The notes beneath the pieces were generated by a model. It had not been told where the DNA came from and did not search any database. It was given only the letters and a program-made list of their open reading frames with translations. This document shows, in pieces, positions 7,798-17,971 of a stretch of 51,051 nt of DNA. The stretch lies in assembly GCA_021807105.1 (NCBI GenBank), contig JAKAPL010000013.1:17362-68412 (forward strand), written 5' to 3'. This stretch comes from Myxococcales bacterium (GTDB taxonomy: Bacteria > Myxococcota > Myxococcia > Myxococcales > JAKAPL01). Both the position numbers and the translations under genes were made by a program. Numbering within the stretch: position 1 is the stretch's first letter; each line of letters begins with the position of its first letter.

Positions 7798-8613
7798 CTA
7801 CCCCCGCATCCGATCGCCCAGCTCGCGAGAGCGCCGCGTGGCCGTCTCCACCGCGTCGATGAGCGTCGTCCGCAGGCCGCCCGCCTCGAGGGTATGCAGC
7901 CCGGCGATGGCGGTCCCCCCGGGAGAGGTGACCATGTCCTTGAGCTGGCCGGGATGGAGTCCCGTCTCGAGCAGGAGCTTCGCCGCCCCGAGGACGGTCT
8001 GCGCGGCGAGCGCCTGGGCGCAGTGGCGTGAGAGCCCAACCTTGACCCCGGCGTCGGAGAGCGCCTCGATCATGAGGAATACGTACGCCGGTCCGCTTCC
8101 GGAGAGCCCGGTGACCGCGTCGAGCAGGGCCTCCTCGACGACCTGGGTTCGCCCGACGGCTCCGAACAGCGTGGCCGCGGTCTCCATGTCCTCGGCGGTG
8201 GCGTGGTCGCCCGCCGCGAGCCCCGTCGCGCTCGCTCGGACCAGCGCCGCCACGTTCGGCATCGCCCGCACCAGTCGGGCGGGCGGTCGCAGCCGCCGGG
8301 CGATCGCGACGATGGGCACCCCGGCCGCGATCGAGATCGACAGTTTCTCCGCCGTGACCAGCGGGGCGCACTGCTCGAGCACTCCGTCGAGGATCTGCGG
8401 CTTGACCGCGAAGATGACGACGTCCGCCGCCTCGGCGACCTCGCGGTTGTCGCGGGACAGATGGACGCCGTGGCGGGACAGCTCGGCCAGCCGCTCGGCA
8501 TGCGGCGCGCTCGCCCAGATGTCCGAGGGTGCGGTCGTCCCCGAGGCGATCCACCCCTCGAGCAACGCCTCGCCCATGTTGCCGCAGCCCACGATCCCGA
8601 GCCGTCGCGCCAT
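7798..8613 (-). CDS. proC: Pyrroline-5-carboxylate reductase
   Basis: ProC makes proline from pyrroline-5-carboxylate with NAD(P)H in the cytoplasm. The 271-residue product has the dinucleotide fold at the N-terminus ([17 protein letters not shown]), the AMPNVAALV segment, and the family signature at the C-terminal helical domain ([20 protein letters not shown], then [17 protein letters not shown]). Length is normal for the family. I choose ATG 8613: the Rossmann strand starts right after it and GAGGA lies about ten bases before it; the in-frame upstream extension has no family similarity. It is divergent from icd, and divIVA follows on the same strand. Confidence 0.95.
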   Translation of the reverse strand: MARRLGIVGCGNMGEALLEGWIASGTTAPSDIWASAPHAERLAELSRHGVHLSRDNREVAEAADVVIFAVKPQILDGVLEQCAPLVTAEKLSISIAAGVPIVAIARRLRPPARLVRAMPNVAALVRASATGLAAGDHATAEDMETAATLFGAVGRTQVVEEALLDAVTGLSGSGPAYVFLMIEALSDAGVKVGLSRHCAQALAAQTVLGAAKLLLETGLHPGQLKDMVTSPGGTAIAGLHTLEAGGLRTTLIDAVETATRRSRELGDRMRG

Positions 8614-8678
8614 CCCCGGACTGTCCTCGTTCGCGGCCCGGCTGTCAACGACGGATGGGATTTCCAGGCGGAAGTTCG

Positions 8679-8707
8679 TTGCCCTGGGGGCGGCAGTCGT
8701 GTATAGG
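8679..8707 (+). promoter_or_regulatory. Promoter of icd
   Basis: TTGCCC (8679-8684), 17-nt spacer, TATAGG (8702-8707). The predicted start is near 8714, with a leader of about 28 nt containing GAGGT (8732-8736) before ATG 8742. It lies in the 128-nt divergent region between proC and icd. Confidence 0.6.
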
Positions 8708-8741
8708 GTGCGCCCGTCGACCACGCGAGACGAGGTCATTC

Positions 8742-10001
8742 ATGGCGAATCCCTACGAGAAGCTCACCCCCCCCAAGGCCGGCTCCCGGATCGCCGTCGG
8801 CGCGGACGGCAAGCTCCAGGTCCCCGACGACCCGATCCTCCCCTGCATCCAGGGCGACGGGACCGGCCCGGACATCTGGCGGGCGAGCCAGCTCGTCTTC
8901 GACGCCGCCGTGGAGAAGGCGTTCTCCGGCAAGAAGAAGATCCACTGGTTCGAGGTCTACGCGGGCGAGAAGGCGAACCAGGTCTACGGGGGCAATGTCT
9001 GGCTGCCCGACGACACGCTGAGAGCCATCGAGACCTACGCGGTCGCCATCAAGGGGCCGCTCACGACGCCGGTGGGGGGTGGCATCCGGAGCGTCAACGT
9101 CGCCCTGCGCCAGAAGCTCGATCTGTACGCCTGCGTCCGGCCCGTCCGCTACTTCGAGGGCGTGCCATCGCCGGTCAAGGCGCCGGGCAAGCTCGACGTG
9201 GTGATCTTCCGGGAGAACACCGAGGACGTGTACGCGGGCATCGAGTGGAAGTCGGGGACGCCCGAGGCGGAGAAGGCGATCGCCTTCCTTCGCCGGGAGC
9301 TGGGGGTCACCGCCATTCGCGATCACAGCGGCATCGGCATCAAGCCGATGAGCGCGTTCGGCAGCAAGCGCCTCGTGCGGCGGGCGATCCAGTACGCGCT
9401 CGATCACGGCAAGCCGTCGGTGACCCTCGTGCACAAGGGGAACATCATGAAGTTCACCGAGGGCGCCTTCCGCGACTGGGGTTACGAGCTGGCCCGGGAG
9501 GAGTTCGGAGACCGGATCGTCACCGAGCAGGAGGTCTCCGACAAGCACGGCGGCCGGGCGCCGGCGGGCAAGCTCGTGCTCAAGGATCGCATCGCGGACA
9601 GCATGTTCCAGCAGATCCTCCTCCGGCCCGACGAGTACTCGGTCGTCGCGACCCCGAACCTCAACGGCGACTTCCTCTCCGACGCCTGCGCGGCGCAGGT
9701 CGGGGGGCTGGGCATCGCGCCGGGCGGCAACATCGGCGACCGGGCCGCGGTCTTCGAGGCGACCCACGGGACCGCGCCCAAGTACGCCGGACAGGACAAG
9801 GTCAACCCCGGGTCGCTCATCCTCTCGGGGGTCATGATGCTCGAGCACCTGGGCTGGCAGGCCGCGGCCGACCTGGTCGTGCGGGGCATGGAGCGGGCGA
9901 TCGCGGCGAAGACCGTGACCTACGACTTCGAGCGCCAGATGCCGGGCGCCCGGCTCGTCAAGTGCTCCGAGTTCGGACAGGAGATCGTGAAGAACATGTA
10001 G
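8742..10001 (+). CDS. icd: NADP-dependent isocitrate dehydrogenase
   Basis: Icd oxidises isocitrate to 2-oxoglutarate with NADP in the TCA cycle. The 419-residue product matches the E. coli-type enzyme throughout: [10 protein letters not shown] near the N-terminus, [10 protein letters not shown] (the substrate Ser segment, phosphorylated in E. coli), [31 protein letters not shown], and [17 protein letters not shown], whose Lys-Tyr pair is the NADP-specificity signature in E. coli Icd. ATG 8742 has GAGGT five bases upstream and follows a good promoter; in-frame sequence before it is not family-like. Downstream, a small lipoprotein gene and malate dehydrogenase lie in the same direction. Confidence 0.97.
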   Translation: MANPYEKLTPPKAGSRIAVGADGKLQVPDDPILPCIQGDGTGPDIWRASQLVFDAAVEKAFSGKKKIHWFEVYAGEKANQVYGGNVWLPDDTLRAIETYAVAIKGPLTTPVGGGIRSVNVALRQKLDLYACVRPVRYFEGVPSPVKAPGKLDVVIFRENTEDVYAGIEWKSGTPEAEKAIAFLRRELGVTAIRDHSGIGIKPMSAFGSKRLVRRAIQYALDHGKPSVTLVHKGNIMKFTEGAFRDWGYELAREEFGDRIVTEQEVSDKHGGRAPAGKLVLKDRIADSMFQQILLRPDEYSVVATPNLNGDFLSDACAAQVGGLGIAPGGNIGDRAAVFEATHGTAPKYAGQDKVNPGSLILSGVMMLEHLGWQAAADLVVRGMERAIAAKTVTYDFERQMPGARLVKCSEFGQEIVKNM

Positions 10002-10032
10002 CCCCCGCCGTGGGAGGCTCTAGGGTGAAACG

Positions 10033-10296
10033 ATGAAGAGACTGCTCGCCGCCGCCACCGTCGCCTTCCTCGCCGCTTGCCTGCCGGGCAAGGGGGAGAA
10101 CCAGCCGTGTCAGTCGACGCCGGACTGCCAGGTCCACATGATCTGTGAGCCACCGGAGTGCCTGGGCGGAGACGGAGGGAGCGTCTGCAAGAACGAGTGC
10201 ACCGGCGGGAACTCCTGTCCGACGGGCGAGGCGTGCGTCGCGGGCAACACGACCTGCGCCCGCTGCGAGCCCGGCACGGCCGCCGACGGAGGCTAG
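10033..10296 (+). CDS. Small Cys-rich lipoprotein
   Basis: The 87-residue product has a classic lipoprotein signal (MKRLLAAATVAFLAAC, acylated C16). The mature part holds 11 further cysteines in patterns such as CQSTPDC, MICEPPEC, VCKNEC, SCPTGEAC and TCARCEPG, resembling the short disulfide-rich lipoproteins common in Myxococcota. It would be anchored in the outer or inner membrane and held together by disulfides. It lies 31 nt after icd and 171 nt before mdh, all on the plus strand. TAGGGT lies six bases before the ATG; the same bases could serve as a weak ribosome site or as a leaderless -10. Function unknown. Confidence 0.75.
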   Translation: MKRLLAAATVAFLAACLPGKGENQPCQSTPDCQVHMICEPPECLGGDGGSVCKNECTGGNSCPTGEACVAGNTTCARCEPGTAADGG

Positions 10297-10416
10297 TGGT
10301 CCATGGCTGCCTGCTCGCGAACGCCGAACCCTACAGGAGGGCCTCGGCCGCGCGCCTTGCAGGCCCGGCGCCTCGTCGCTCTCGATGCGCACCCTATTCA
10401 CGGACCGAGGCACTAA

Positions 10417-11397
<981 letters not shown>

Positions 11398-11424
11398 CGA
11401 ACCGCCGCCCTCGTCCTGGCGCAG

Positions 11425-11457
11425 GAGGAGCGCGAGGCCCCGGGGCTCGCGCTCCTC
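11425..11457. terminator. Strong hairpin between mdh and the efflux operon
   Basis: A 12-bp perfect stem (GAGGAGCGCGAG pairing with CTCGCGCTCCTC) closes on a GC-rich loop that can pair further. It lies 28 nt after the mdh stop, between convergent units, so it may act in both directions. There is no clear U-tract. A second inverted repeat, stem 11566-11574 with 11594-11602 (GCGGGAGGC/GCCTCCCGC), lies closer to the efflux side. The rest of 11398-11655 shows no gene. Confidence 0.5.
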
Positions 11458-11655
11458 GGCGGGCGCCCAGGGCGGCGTACGAGGTCCCGCTCCCCGGTTC
11501 TCGCCGGGGCGGATCCTCGCGCGCCGCCTCGCGACCTCGGAGGCGAGCGGGCCCGTTCGCGAGCCGCGGGAGGCCGGCCCGAGGCCACGCCCCGCCTCCC
11601 GCGTCCCCCCTCGCGTTCACCCGCAGCCGCGATGAGACCGCGTGCCCCTCGCGCG

Positions 11656-14600
11656 TCACCCGAGCAGGGGGCCGGGGGGCGGCAGCGCCCCGGCGACGAC
11701 GTTCTTCCCCCGCAAGCGGCTCCCGAGCCGATCCAGGTAGAGGTAGATCACCGGCGTCGTGAAGAGGGTGAGGAGCTGGGAGACGAGGAGCCCGCCGGCG
11801 ATCGTGATCCCGAGCGGCTGCCGCAGCTCGGAGCCCGCGCCGCGCCCCAGGGCGAGGGGCAGGGCGCCGAAGAAGGCGGCGAGCGTGGTCATGAGGATCG
11901 GCCGGAAGCGGAGGAGCGCCGCCTGGTGAATCGCCTCGAGCGGCGGCACGCCCTTCTCCCGCTGGACCTCCAGGGCGAAGTCGATCATCAGGATGGCGTT
12001 CTTCTTGACGATTCCGATGAGCAGGATGATGCCGATGAGGGCGATGATGGAGAAGTCCATCCCGAACAGCCGCAGGGCCAGCAGGGCGCCGAGGCCGGCG
12101 GAGGGCAGCGTGGAGAGGATCGTGAGGGGGTGGATGAGGCTCTCGTACAGGATGCCGAGCACGATGTAGACGGCGAAGAGCGCCGCGAGCACGAGCCACG
12201 GCTCGGTCTGGAGAGACGCGACGAACGCGCGGGCCGTCCCCTCGAACTCGCCGTTGACCGAAGCCGGCAGCCCGAGCCGATCCTCGACCCCGTGAATCGC
12301 GTCGACCGCCTGGCCCAACGCGACGCCGGGGGCGAGGTTGAAGGAGAGGGTGACGGCGGGGAACTGGCCCTGGTGGTTGACGGAGAGCGAGGTCGCCCCG
12401 GTGCGCAGGCGCGCGATGGACGAGAGGGGGATCTGCGCGCCGGCGGGGCCGCGCACGTACACGTGGTCGAGGGCGTCGGGGTCCCGCTGGAGCGGGTGCG
12501 AGACCTCCAGCACGACGTGATACTGGTTCAGCTCGGTGTACGTCGTCGCGACCTGCCGCTGGCCGAAGGCGTCGTAGAAGGCGTTGTCCACATCGGCGAG
12601 CGAGACGCCGAGGCGCGAGGCGGTGTCACGGTCCACGTCGAGGGTGAGCGAGAGGCCGGAGGTCTGCTGATCGGTGTTCACGTCCGAAAGCTCGGGGAGC
12701 TTCTTGAGCGCGGCGAGGAGGCGGGGCGCCCACCGGTTCAGCTCTGCGAGATCGCGATCCTCGACCGTGTACTGGTACTGGGTGCGGGAGGTCCGCCCGC
12801 CGATCCGGAGGTCCTGGGTGGACTGGAGGTAGAGACGGATGCCCCCGACCTTCGCGAGCTTCGGCCGCAGCCGGCCGATCATCTCGTCCGCGGACACGCC
12901 GCGCCGCTCCTTGGGCCAGAGCTCTCCGAAGATGAAGCCGGTGTTCAAGGTCGACCCGCTCCAGACGCCGATGAACGAGACGAGGTGCTTGACCGCGGGG
13001 TCGCGCAGCACGGTCTCGACGAGCGCCTTCTGGCGAGCCTTCATCGCCGGGAAAGAGATGTCCTCTGGGGCGTCGGAGAAGCCCATGAACGCGCCGGTGT
13101 CCTGCTGCGGGAAGAGGCCCTTCGGGATCCACCAGGCCATGAAGATCGTGAGCGCGAGGGTCCCGAGGGTGAGGCCCAGGGTGAGCGGCTGCCGGCGGAG
13201 GGCGGCCCGCAGCCCGGCGTCGTAGGCGTCCCGCAGCCGCGTGAAGAAGCGCTCGGAGCCGCGCCAGACGGCGCCGTGGTCGCCGGCCGGGCGCAGCAGG
13301 CGCGCGCACATCATCGGCGTCAGGGAGAGCGAGACCGCGGCCGAGGTCGCCACGGCGATGGAGAGGGTCACCGCGAATTCGCGGAACAGGCGGCCGACGA
13401 TGCCGCCCATCAGCAGGATGGGGAGGAAGACCGCGAGCAGCGAGCCGGTGATCGAGACGATGGTGAAGCCGATCTGCCTCGCGCCTTCGAGCGCCGCGGC
13501 GAGGGGCGGCTCCCCGGCCTCGACGAGCCGGGCGACGTTCTCGGTGACCACGATGGCGTCGTCCACGACGAAGCCGGTCGAGATGGTGAGCGCCATCAGC
13601 GAGAGGTTGTCGAGGCTGTAGTGGAGCAGATCCATGAAGCCGAAGGTGCCGAGCAGGGAGAGCGGCACGGCCACACTGGGGATCGCCGTCGCCCGCAGGT
13701 CGCGCAGGAAGAGGAAGACGACCAGCATCACGAGGAGCACGGCGATGGTGAGCGCGAGCTCCACGTCGCGGACCGAGGCGCGGATGGTCTGGGCGCGGTC
13801 GAGGGCGACGCCGACGTCGATGGCCGGGGAGATCGAGCGGGAGAGCGACGGCAGGAGCGCCTGAATCCGGTCGATCACGTCCAGGATGTTCGCCCCGGGT
13901 TGGCGGCGGATCACGACGACCACGGCTCGCTGGTGATCGAACCAGCCGGCGACGCGCTCGTTCTCGACGTCGTCCACGACCTTGGCCACGTCGGAGAGCC
14001 GGACGTCGCCGTCAACGTCGGACCGGATGAGGAGCTTCGCGAAGGCCGCGGCGTCGAAGAGCTGGTCGTTGGTCGCGAGGATCAGGGTGGACGAGGAGCC
14101 GGAAAGCGAGCCCTTCGGCGGATCGACCGTCGCCTGCCCGAGGAGGGCGCGCAGGTCGTCCATCCCCATCCCGAGGCCGGCGAGCTTCTCGGGGTCGACC
14201 TCGACGCGCACCGCCGGTTGCTGGCCGCCGCCGACGAAGACCTGGCCGACGCCGGGGACCTGCGAGATCTTCTGGGCGAGGATGGTGTTCGCCTCGTCGT
14301 AGACCTCGCCGAGCGGGACGGCCTTGGAGGTGAGGCCGAGGATCAGGATGGGGGCGTCGGCCGGGTTCACCTTCTTGAAGAAGGGGAGCTCGGGGAGGTT
14401 CGTCGGGAGATCGCCCGCCGCGGCGTTGATCGCCGCCTGGACGTCGCGGGCGGCGGCGTCCACGTCGCGATCGAGCTCGAACTGGAGGACGATCGAGGTC
14501 GAGCCGAGCGCGCTCTGCGATGTCATCTCGGCGAGGCCGGCGATGCGGCCGAGCCGCCGTTCGAGCGGCGTGGCCACCGCGGAGGCCATCGTCTCGGGGC

Positions 14601-14763
14601 TGGCGCCGGGCAGCTCCGCCTGGACGGCGATGGTCGGGAAGTCGACCCGGGGGAGCGGGGCCACCGGCAGTCGGGTGTACGCCGCGGCGCCGGCGAGGAT
14701 GAGGGCGATCGCGAGCAGCGAGGTCGCGACGGGCCGGCGGATGAAGGGCGCGGAGAGGTTCAC
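11656..14763 (-). CDS. mdtC: RND efflux permease, MdtC-like
   Basis: The 1035-residue product is an AcrB-family proton-driven drug efflux pump subunit of the inner membrane. It starts MNLSAPFIRRPVATSLLAIA, has the porter region (LELDRD-type VLQFELDRDVDAAARDVQAAI), proton-relay aspartates D401/D402 in GFVVDDAIVV, and two sets of membrane helices split by large periplasmic loops. The start is GTG 14763, six bases after the stop of the upstream permease gene; both permeases share this N-terminus, which fixes the start. In E. coli MdtB and MdtC form a mixed trimer, and the tandem arrangement here suggests the same. The C-terminal tail is short and Pro/Gly-rich. Confidence 0.9.
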   Translation of the reverse strand: MNLSAPFIRRPVATSLLAIALILAGAAAYTRLPVAPLPRVDFPTIAVQAELPGASPETMASAVATPLERRLGRIAGLAEMTSQSALGSTSIVLQFELDRDVDAAARDVQAAINAAAGDLPTNLPELPFFKKVNPADAPILILGLTSKAVPLGEVYDEANTILAQKISQVPGVGQVFVGGGQQPAVRVEVDPEKLAGLGMGMDDLRALLGQATVDPPKGSLSGSSSTLILATNDQLFDAAAFAKLLIRSDVDGDVRLSDVAKVVDDVENERVAGWFDHQRAVVVVIRRQPGANILDVIDRIQALLPSLSRSISPAIDVGVALDRAQTIRASVRDVELALTIAVLLVMLVVFLFLRDLRATAIPSVAVPLSLLGTFGFMDLLHYSLDNLSLMALTISTGFVVDDAIVVTENVARLVEAGEPPLAAALEGARQIGFTIVSITGSLLAVFLPILLMGGIVGRLFREFAVTLSIAVATSAAVSLSLTPMMCARLLRPAGDHGAVWRGSERFFTRLRDAYDAGLRAALRRQPLTLGLTLGTLALTIFMAWWIPKGLFPQQDTGAFMGFSDAPEDISFPAMKARQKALVETVLRDPAVKHLVSFIGVWSGSTLNTGFIFGELWPKERRGVSADEMIGRLRPKLAKVGGIRLYLQSTQDLRIGGRTSRTQYQYTVEDRDLAELNRWAPRLLAALKKLPELSDVNTDQQTSGLSLTLDVDRDTASRLGVSLADVDNAFYDAFGQRQVATTYTELNQYHVVLEVSHPLQRDPDALDHVYVRGPAGAQIPLSSIARLRTGATSLSVNHQGQFPAVTLSFNLAPGVALGQAVDAIHGVEDRLGLPASVNGEFEGTARAFVASLQTEPWLVLAALFAVYIVLGILYESLIHPLTILSTLPSAGLGALLALRLFGMDFSIIALIGIILLIGIVKKNAILMIDFALEVQREKGVPPLEAIHQAALLRFRPILMTTLAAFFGALPLALGRGAGSELRQPLGITIAGGLLVSQLLTLFTTPVIYLYLDRLGSRLRGKNVVAGALPPPGPLLG

Positions 14764-14769
14764 GGCCGC

Positions 14770-17700
14770 TCACCCGCTCCCGGGCGCCGTCCCCGCGGCC
14801 CCGGACCCCGGCGGGCCTGCGCCGCCGGCGACGGGCGCGGGGGCGGGCGAAGCCCGGCGGGCCCGCAGCCACGCCCCGAGGCGGCCCAGGTAGAGGTAGA
14901 CGACCGGCGTCGTGTAGAGGGTGAGGATCTGCGAGAGGAGCAGGCCGCCGACGATGGTGATCCCGAGCGGGCGGCGCAGCTCCGAGCCTGTGCCGGTGCC
15001 GAGGGCGAGCGGCAGCCCGCCGAGGAGGGCCGCGACCGTCGTCATCATGATCGGCCGGAAGCGGAGGCGGCACGCCTCGACGATCGCGTCGCGCGGGGAG
15101 AGCCCCCTCTCCCGCTCCGCCTCCAGCGCGAAGTCGATCATCATGATGGCGTTCTTCTTGACGATGCCGATCAGGAGGACGATGCCGATGAGCGCGATGA
15201 TCGTGAACTCGGTGCGGGTGAGGAGCAGGGCGAGCAGCGCGCCGACGCCGGCCGAGGGGAGGGTGGAGATGATCGTGATCGGGTGGATGGTGCTCTCGTA
15301 GAGCACCCCCAGCACGATGTAGACCGTGATCAGCGCGGCGAGGATCAGGAGCGGCTCGCTCGCGAGCGACTCGCGGAAGGTCTGCGCGGTCCCCTGGAAG
15401 GAGGCGTGGATGCCGGGCGGCAGGCCGAGGTCGCGCCGGGCCGCGTCGATGGCGTCGACGGCCTGGCCCAGCGACGCGCCCGAGGCGAGGTTGAACGAGA
15501 GGGTCGCCGCGGGGAACTGCCCCTGGTGGTTCACGACCAGGGGCGTCACGACGTCCTCGAAGCGGGAGAAGGCGGAGAGCGGCACGAGCGCGCCGGCCGC
15601 CGAGCGGACGTAGAGACGGTCGAGGGCCGCCGGATCCTGCCGGTCGCGCGGGTCGACCTCCAGGATGACGCGGTACTGGTTGATCTGGGTGAAGATGGTC
15701 GAGACCTGGCGCTGCCCGAAGGCGTCGTAGAGCGTGTCGTCGATGGCCTGCGGCAGGATGCCGAGGCGCGAGGCGGTGTCGCGGTCGATGACGAGCGAGA
15801 GCGTGAGGCCGGTCGCCCCCTGGTCGCTCGCCACGTCGCGCAGCTCAGGCAGGGTCTGAAGCCTGGAGACGACCTTGGGCAGCCACGCGCGCAGCTCGTC
15901 GCCGCTCGCGTCCTCGAGCGTGTACTGGAACTGGGTGCGGCTCACCCGGTCGTCGATCTGGAGATCCTGGACCGGCTGGAGGTAGAGCGAGATCCCCTCG
16001 ACGCGCGCGAGGCGGGGCTTCAGCCGGGCGATGATCTCCCGCGCGGAGGCGGTCCGCTCGGAGCGGGGGCGGAGCGTGATCGAGATGCGGCCGCTGCTCA
16101 GGGTGGGGTTGGTGCCGTCGGCGCCGATGAAGGAGGCGACGGCGGCCACGGCCGGATCGCCGCGCACGACGTCGGCGAGGGACTGCTGGAGGGCCATCAT
16201 CCGGGGGAAGGAGACGTCGGGGGCGGCCTCGGAGACGCCGGCGATCGCCCCGGTGTCCTGTTCGGGGAAGAAGCCCTTGGGGACGACGACGGCGAGGACG
16301 AGGGTCAGCCCCAGGGTCGCGGCGGTGATCGCCAGGGTCAGCGGCTGGTGATCGAGCACGATCGCGAGCGTCCGGCGGTAGAAGCCGAGGAGCGCGGCGA
16401 AGCCCTGCTCGAAGGCCCGCTGCACGCGGTTCTCGCGCGCCCCGGAGAGCGGGCGGAGCAGGGTCGCGCCCATCATCGCGGTGAGGGTGAGCGAGAGGAG
16501 CGCCGAGACGAAGATCGCGATGGCCAGGGTCACCGCGAACTCCCGGAAGAGGCGGCCGATCAACCCCCCCATGAAGAGGAGCGGGATCAGGACCGCGACC
16601 AGGGAGATCGTCAGGGAGACGATGGTGAAGCCGATCTGCTTGCTGCCCCGCAGGGCGGCGGGGAGCGGCGCCACCCCCTCCTCGATGAAGCGGGCGATGT
16701 TCTCCACCATCACGATCGCGTCGTCGACCACGAAGCCGGTCGCGATGGTCAGGGCCATCAGCGTGAGGTTGTTCAGGCTGTAGCCGAGGAAGTACATCAC
16801 GCCGAAGGTGCCGACGATCGAGAGCGGCACCGCGACGCCGGGGATGATCGTCGCCCGCACGCTGCGCAGGAAGAAGACCATCACCGCGATCACGAGGACG
16901 ATGGTCAGGACGAGCGTGAACTCGACGTCCTGGACCGAGGCGCGCACCGTCTCGGTCCGGTCGGCGAGGATCGAGAGGTCGATCCCCCGGGGCATCGACG
17001 AGCGCAGGCGGGGCAAGAGCGCCTTGACCCGGTCGGCCACCTGGATCACATTCGCGCCCGGCTGGCGCTGGACGTTCAGGATGATGGCCCGCCGGGCTCC
17101 GGCCCAGCCGGCGAGCTGGGCGTTCTCGACGTCGTCGCGCGCGCGGGCGACATCGCGCAGGCGGAGCGGCGCGCCGTTCACGTAGGCGAGGACGAGCGGC
17201 CGGAAGGAGGCGGCGCGGAAGAGCTGATCGTTGGTGTCGAGCGTGTAGTCCTGCCGCGCGCCGTCGAGGTTGCCCTTCGGCTGGTTGACGTTGGCGGCGG
17301 CGAGCGCGGCGCGCACGTCCTCGAGCGAGAGGCCGACGCCGGCGAGCGCCTCCGGATCCACCTGGACGCGCACCGCGGGCTTCTGGCCACCGTTCAGGGT
17401 GACGAGGCCGACGCCTCCGACCTGGGAGATCTTCTGGGCGAGCACGGAGTCGGCGAAGTCGTCGACCTGGTCGAGCGGCAGGGTGTCGGAGGAGACCGAG
17501 AGGATCAGCACCGGGGCGTCCGCCGGGTTGCTCTTGCTGTAGACCGGCGGGTTCGGGAGCGTGGGGGGCAGGAGCGTCGCGGCCGCGTTGATCGCCGCCT
17601 GCACGTCCTGCTCGGCCGCGTCGATGTCCCGGTCGAGGTCGAACTGGAGGGTGACCTCCGAGTTGCCGAAGCTGGAGACCGAGGTCATCTGCGAGAGCGA

Positions 17701-17925
17701 CGGCATCTGGCCGAGCTCCCGCTCGAGCGGCGTCGTCACCGCGGAGGCCATCGTCGCCGCCGACGCGCCGGGCAAGGCGGTCGAGACGACGATCGTGGGA
17801 TAGTCGACCTGGGGGAGCGCCGAGACGGGGAGCTGCCGCCAGGCGATCACGCCTCCGAGGGTCAGCCCGACCATCAGGAGCGAGGTCGCGATCGGCCGGC
17901 GGATGAAGGGCTCGGAGATGTTCAA
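14770..17925 (-). CDS. mdtB: RND efflux permease, MdtB-like
   Basis: The second AcrB-family permease, 1051 residues, is a paralogue of its downstream neighbour. It has MNISEPFIRRPIATSLLMVG at the N-terminus, proton-relay D401/D402 in GFVVDDAIVMVENI, the porter segment LQFDLDRDIDAAEQDVQAAI and the second conserved helix set near LPSAGVGALLALLLTRTEF. The start is an unusual TTG at 17925, supported by alignment of its N-terminus with the other permease and by a GCAGGG stretch eight bases before. The C-terminus is Pro/Ala/Gly-rich. It is the middle gene of mdtA-mdtB-mdtC, 46 nt after mdtA. An outer-membrane TolC-type channel is not in the window and must come from elsewhere. Confidence 0.92.
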   Translation of the reverse strand: MNISEPFIRRPIATSLLMVGLTLGGVIAWRQLPVSALPQVDYPTIVVSTALPGASAATMASAVTTPLERELGQMPSLSQMTSVSSFGNSEVTLQFDLDRDIDAAEQDVQAAINAAATLLPPTLPNPPVYSKSNPADAPVLILSVSSDTLPLDQVDDFADSVLAQKISQVGGVGLVTLNGGQKPAVRVQVDPEALAGVGLSLEDVRAALAAANVNQPKGNLDGARQDYTLDTNDQLFRAASFRPLVLAYVNGAPLRLRDVARARDDVENAQLAGWAGARRAIILNVQRQPGANVIQVADRVKALLPRLRSSMPRGIDLSILADRTETVRASVQDVEFTLVLTIVLVIAVMVFFLRSVRATIIPGVAVPLSIVGTFGVMYFLGYSLNNLTLMALTIATGFVVDDAIVMVENIARFIEEGVAPLPAALRGSKQIGFTIVSLTISLVAVLIPLLFMGGLIGRLFREFAVTLAIAIFVSALLSLTLTAMMGATLLRPLSGARENRVQRAFEQGFAALLGFYRRTLAIVLDHQPLTLAITAATLGLTLVLAVVVPKGFFPEQDTGAIAGVSEAAPDVSFPRMMALQQSLADVVRGDPAVAAVASFIGADGTNPTLSSGRISITLRPRSERTASAREIIARLKPRLARVEGISLYLQPVQDLQIDDRVSRTQFQYTLEDASGDELRAWLPKVVSRLQTLPELRDVASDQGATGLTLSLVIDRDTASRLGILPQAIDDTLYDAFGQRQVSTIFTQINQYRVILEVDPRDRQDPAALDRLYVRSAAGALVPLSAFSRFEDVVTPLVVNHQGQFPAATLSFNLASGASLGQAVDAIDAARRDLGLPPGIHASFQGTAQTFRESLASEPLLILAALITVYIVLGVLYESTIHPITIISTLPSAGVGALLALLLTRTEFTIIALIGIVLLIGIVKKNAIMMIDFALEAERERGLSPRDAIVEACRLRFRPIMMTTVAALLGGLPLALGTGTGSELRRPLGITIVGGLLLSQILTLYTTPVVYLYLGRLGAWLRARRASPAPAPVAGGAGPPGSGAAGTAPGSG

Positions 17926-17971
17926 GCGCGAACCCTGCCGGCGGCCCGCAGAGCCCCGCGTGCCCGGCGGC

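Noticed and set aside
8736-9848. A 370-codon minus-strand frame opposite icd
   Set aside because: Icd is unmistakable on the plus strand; the reverse frame has no motifs.
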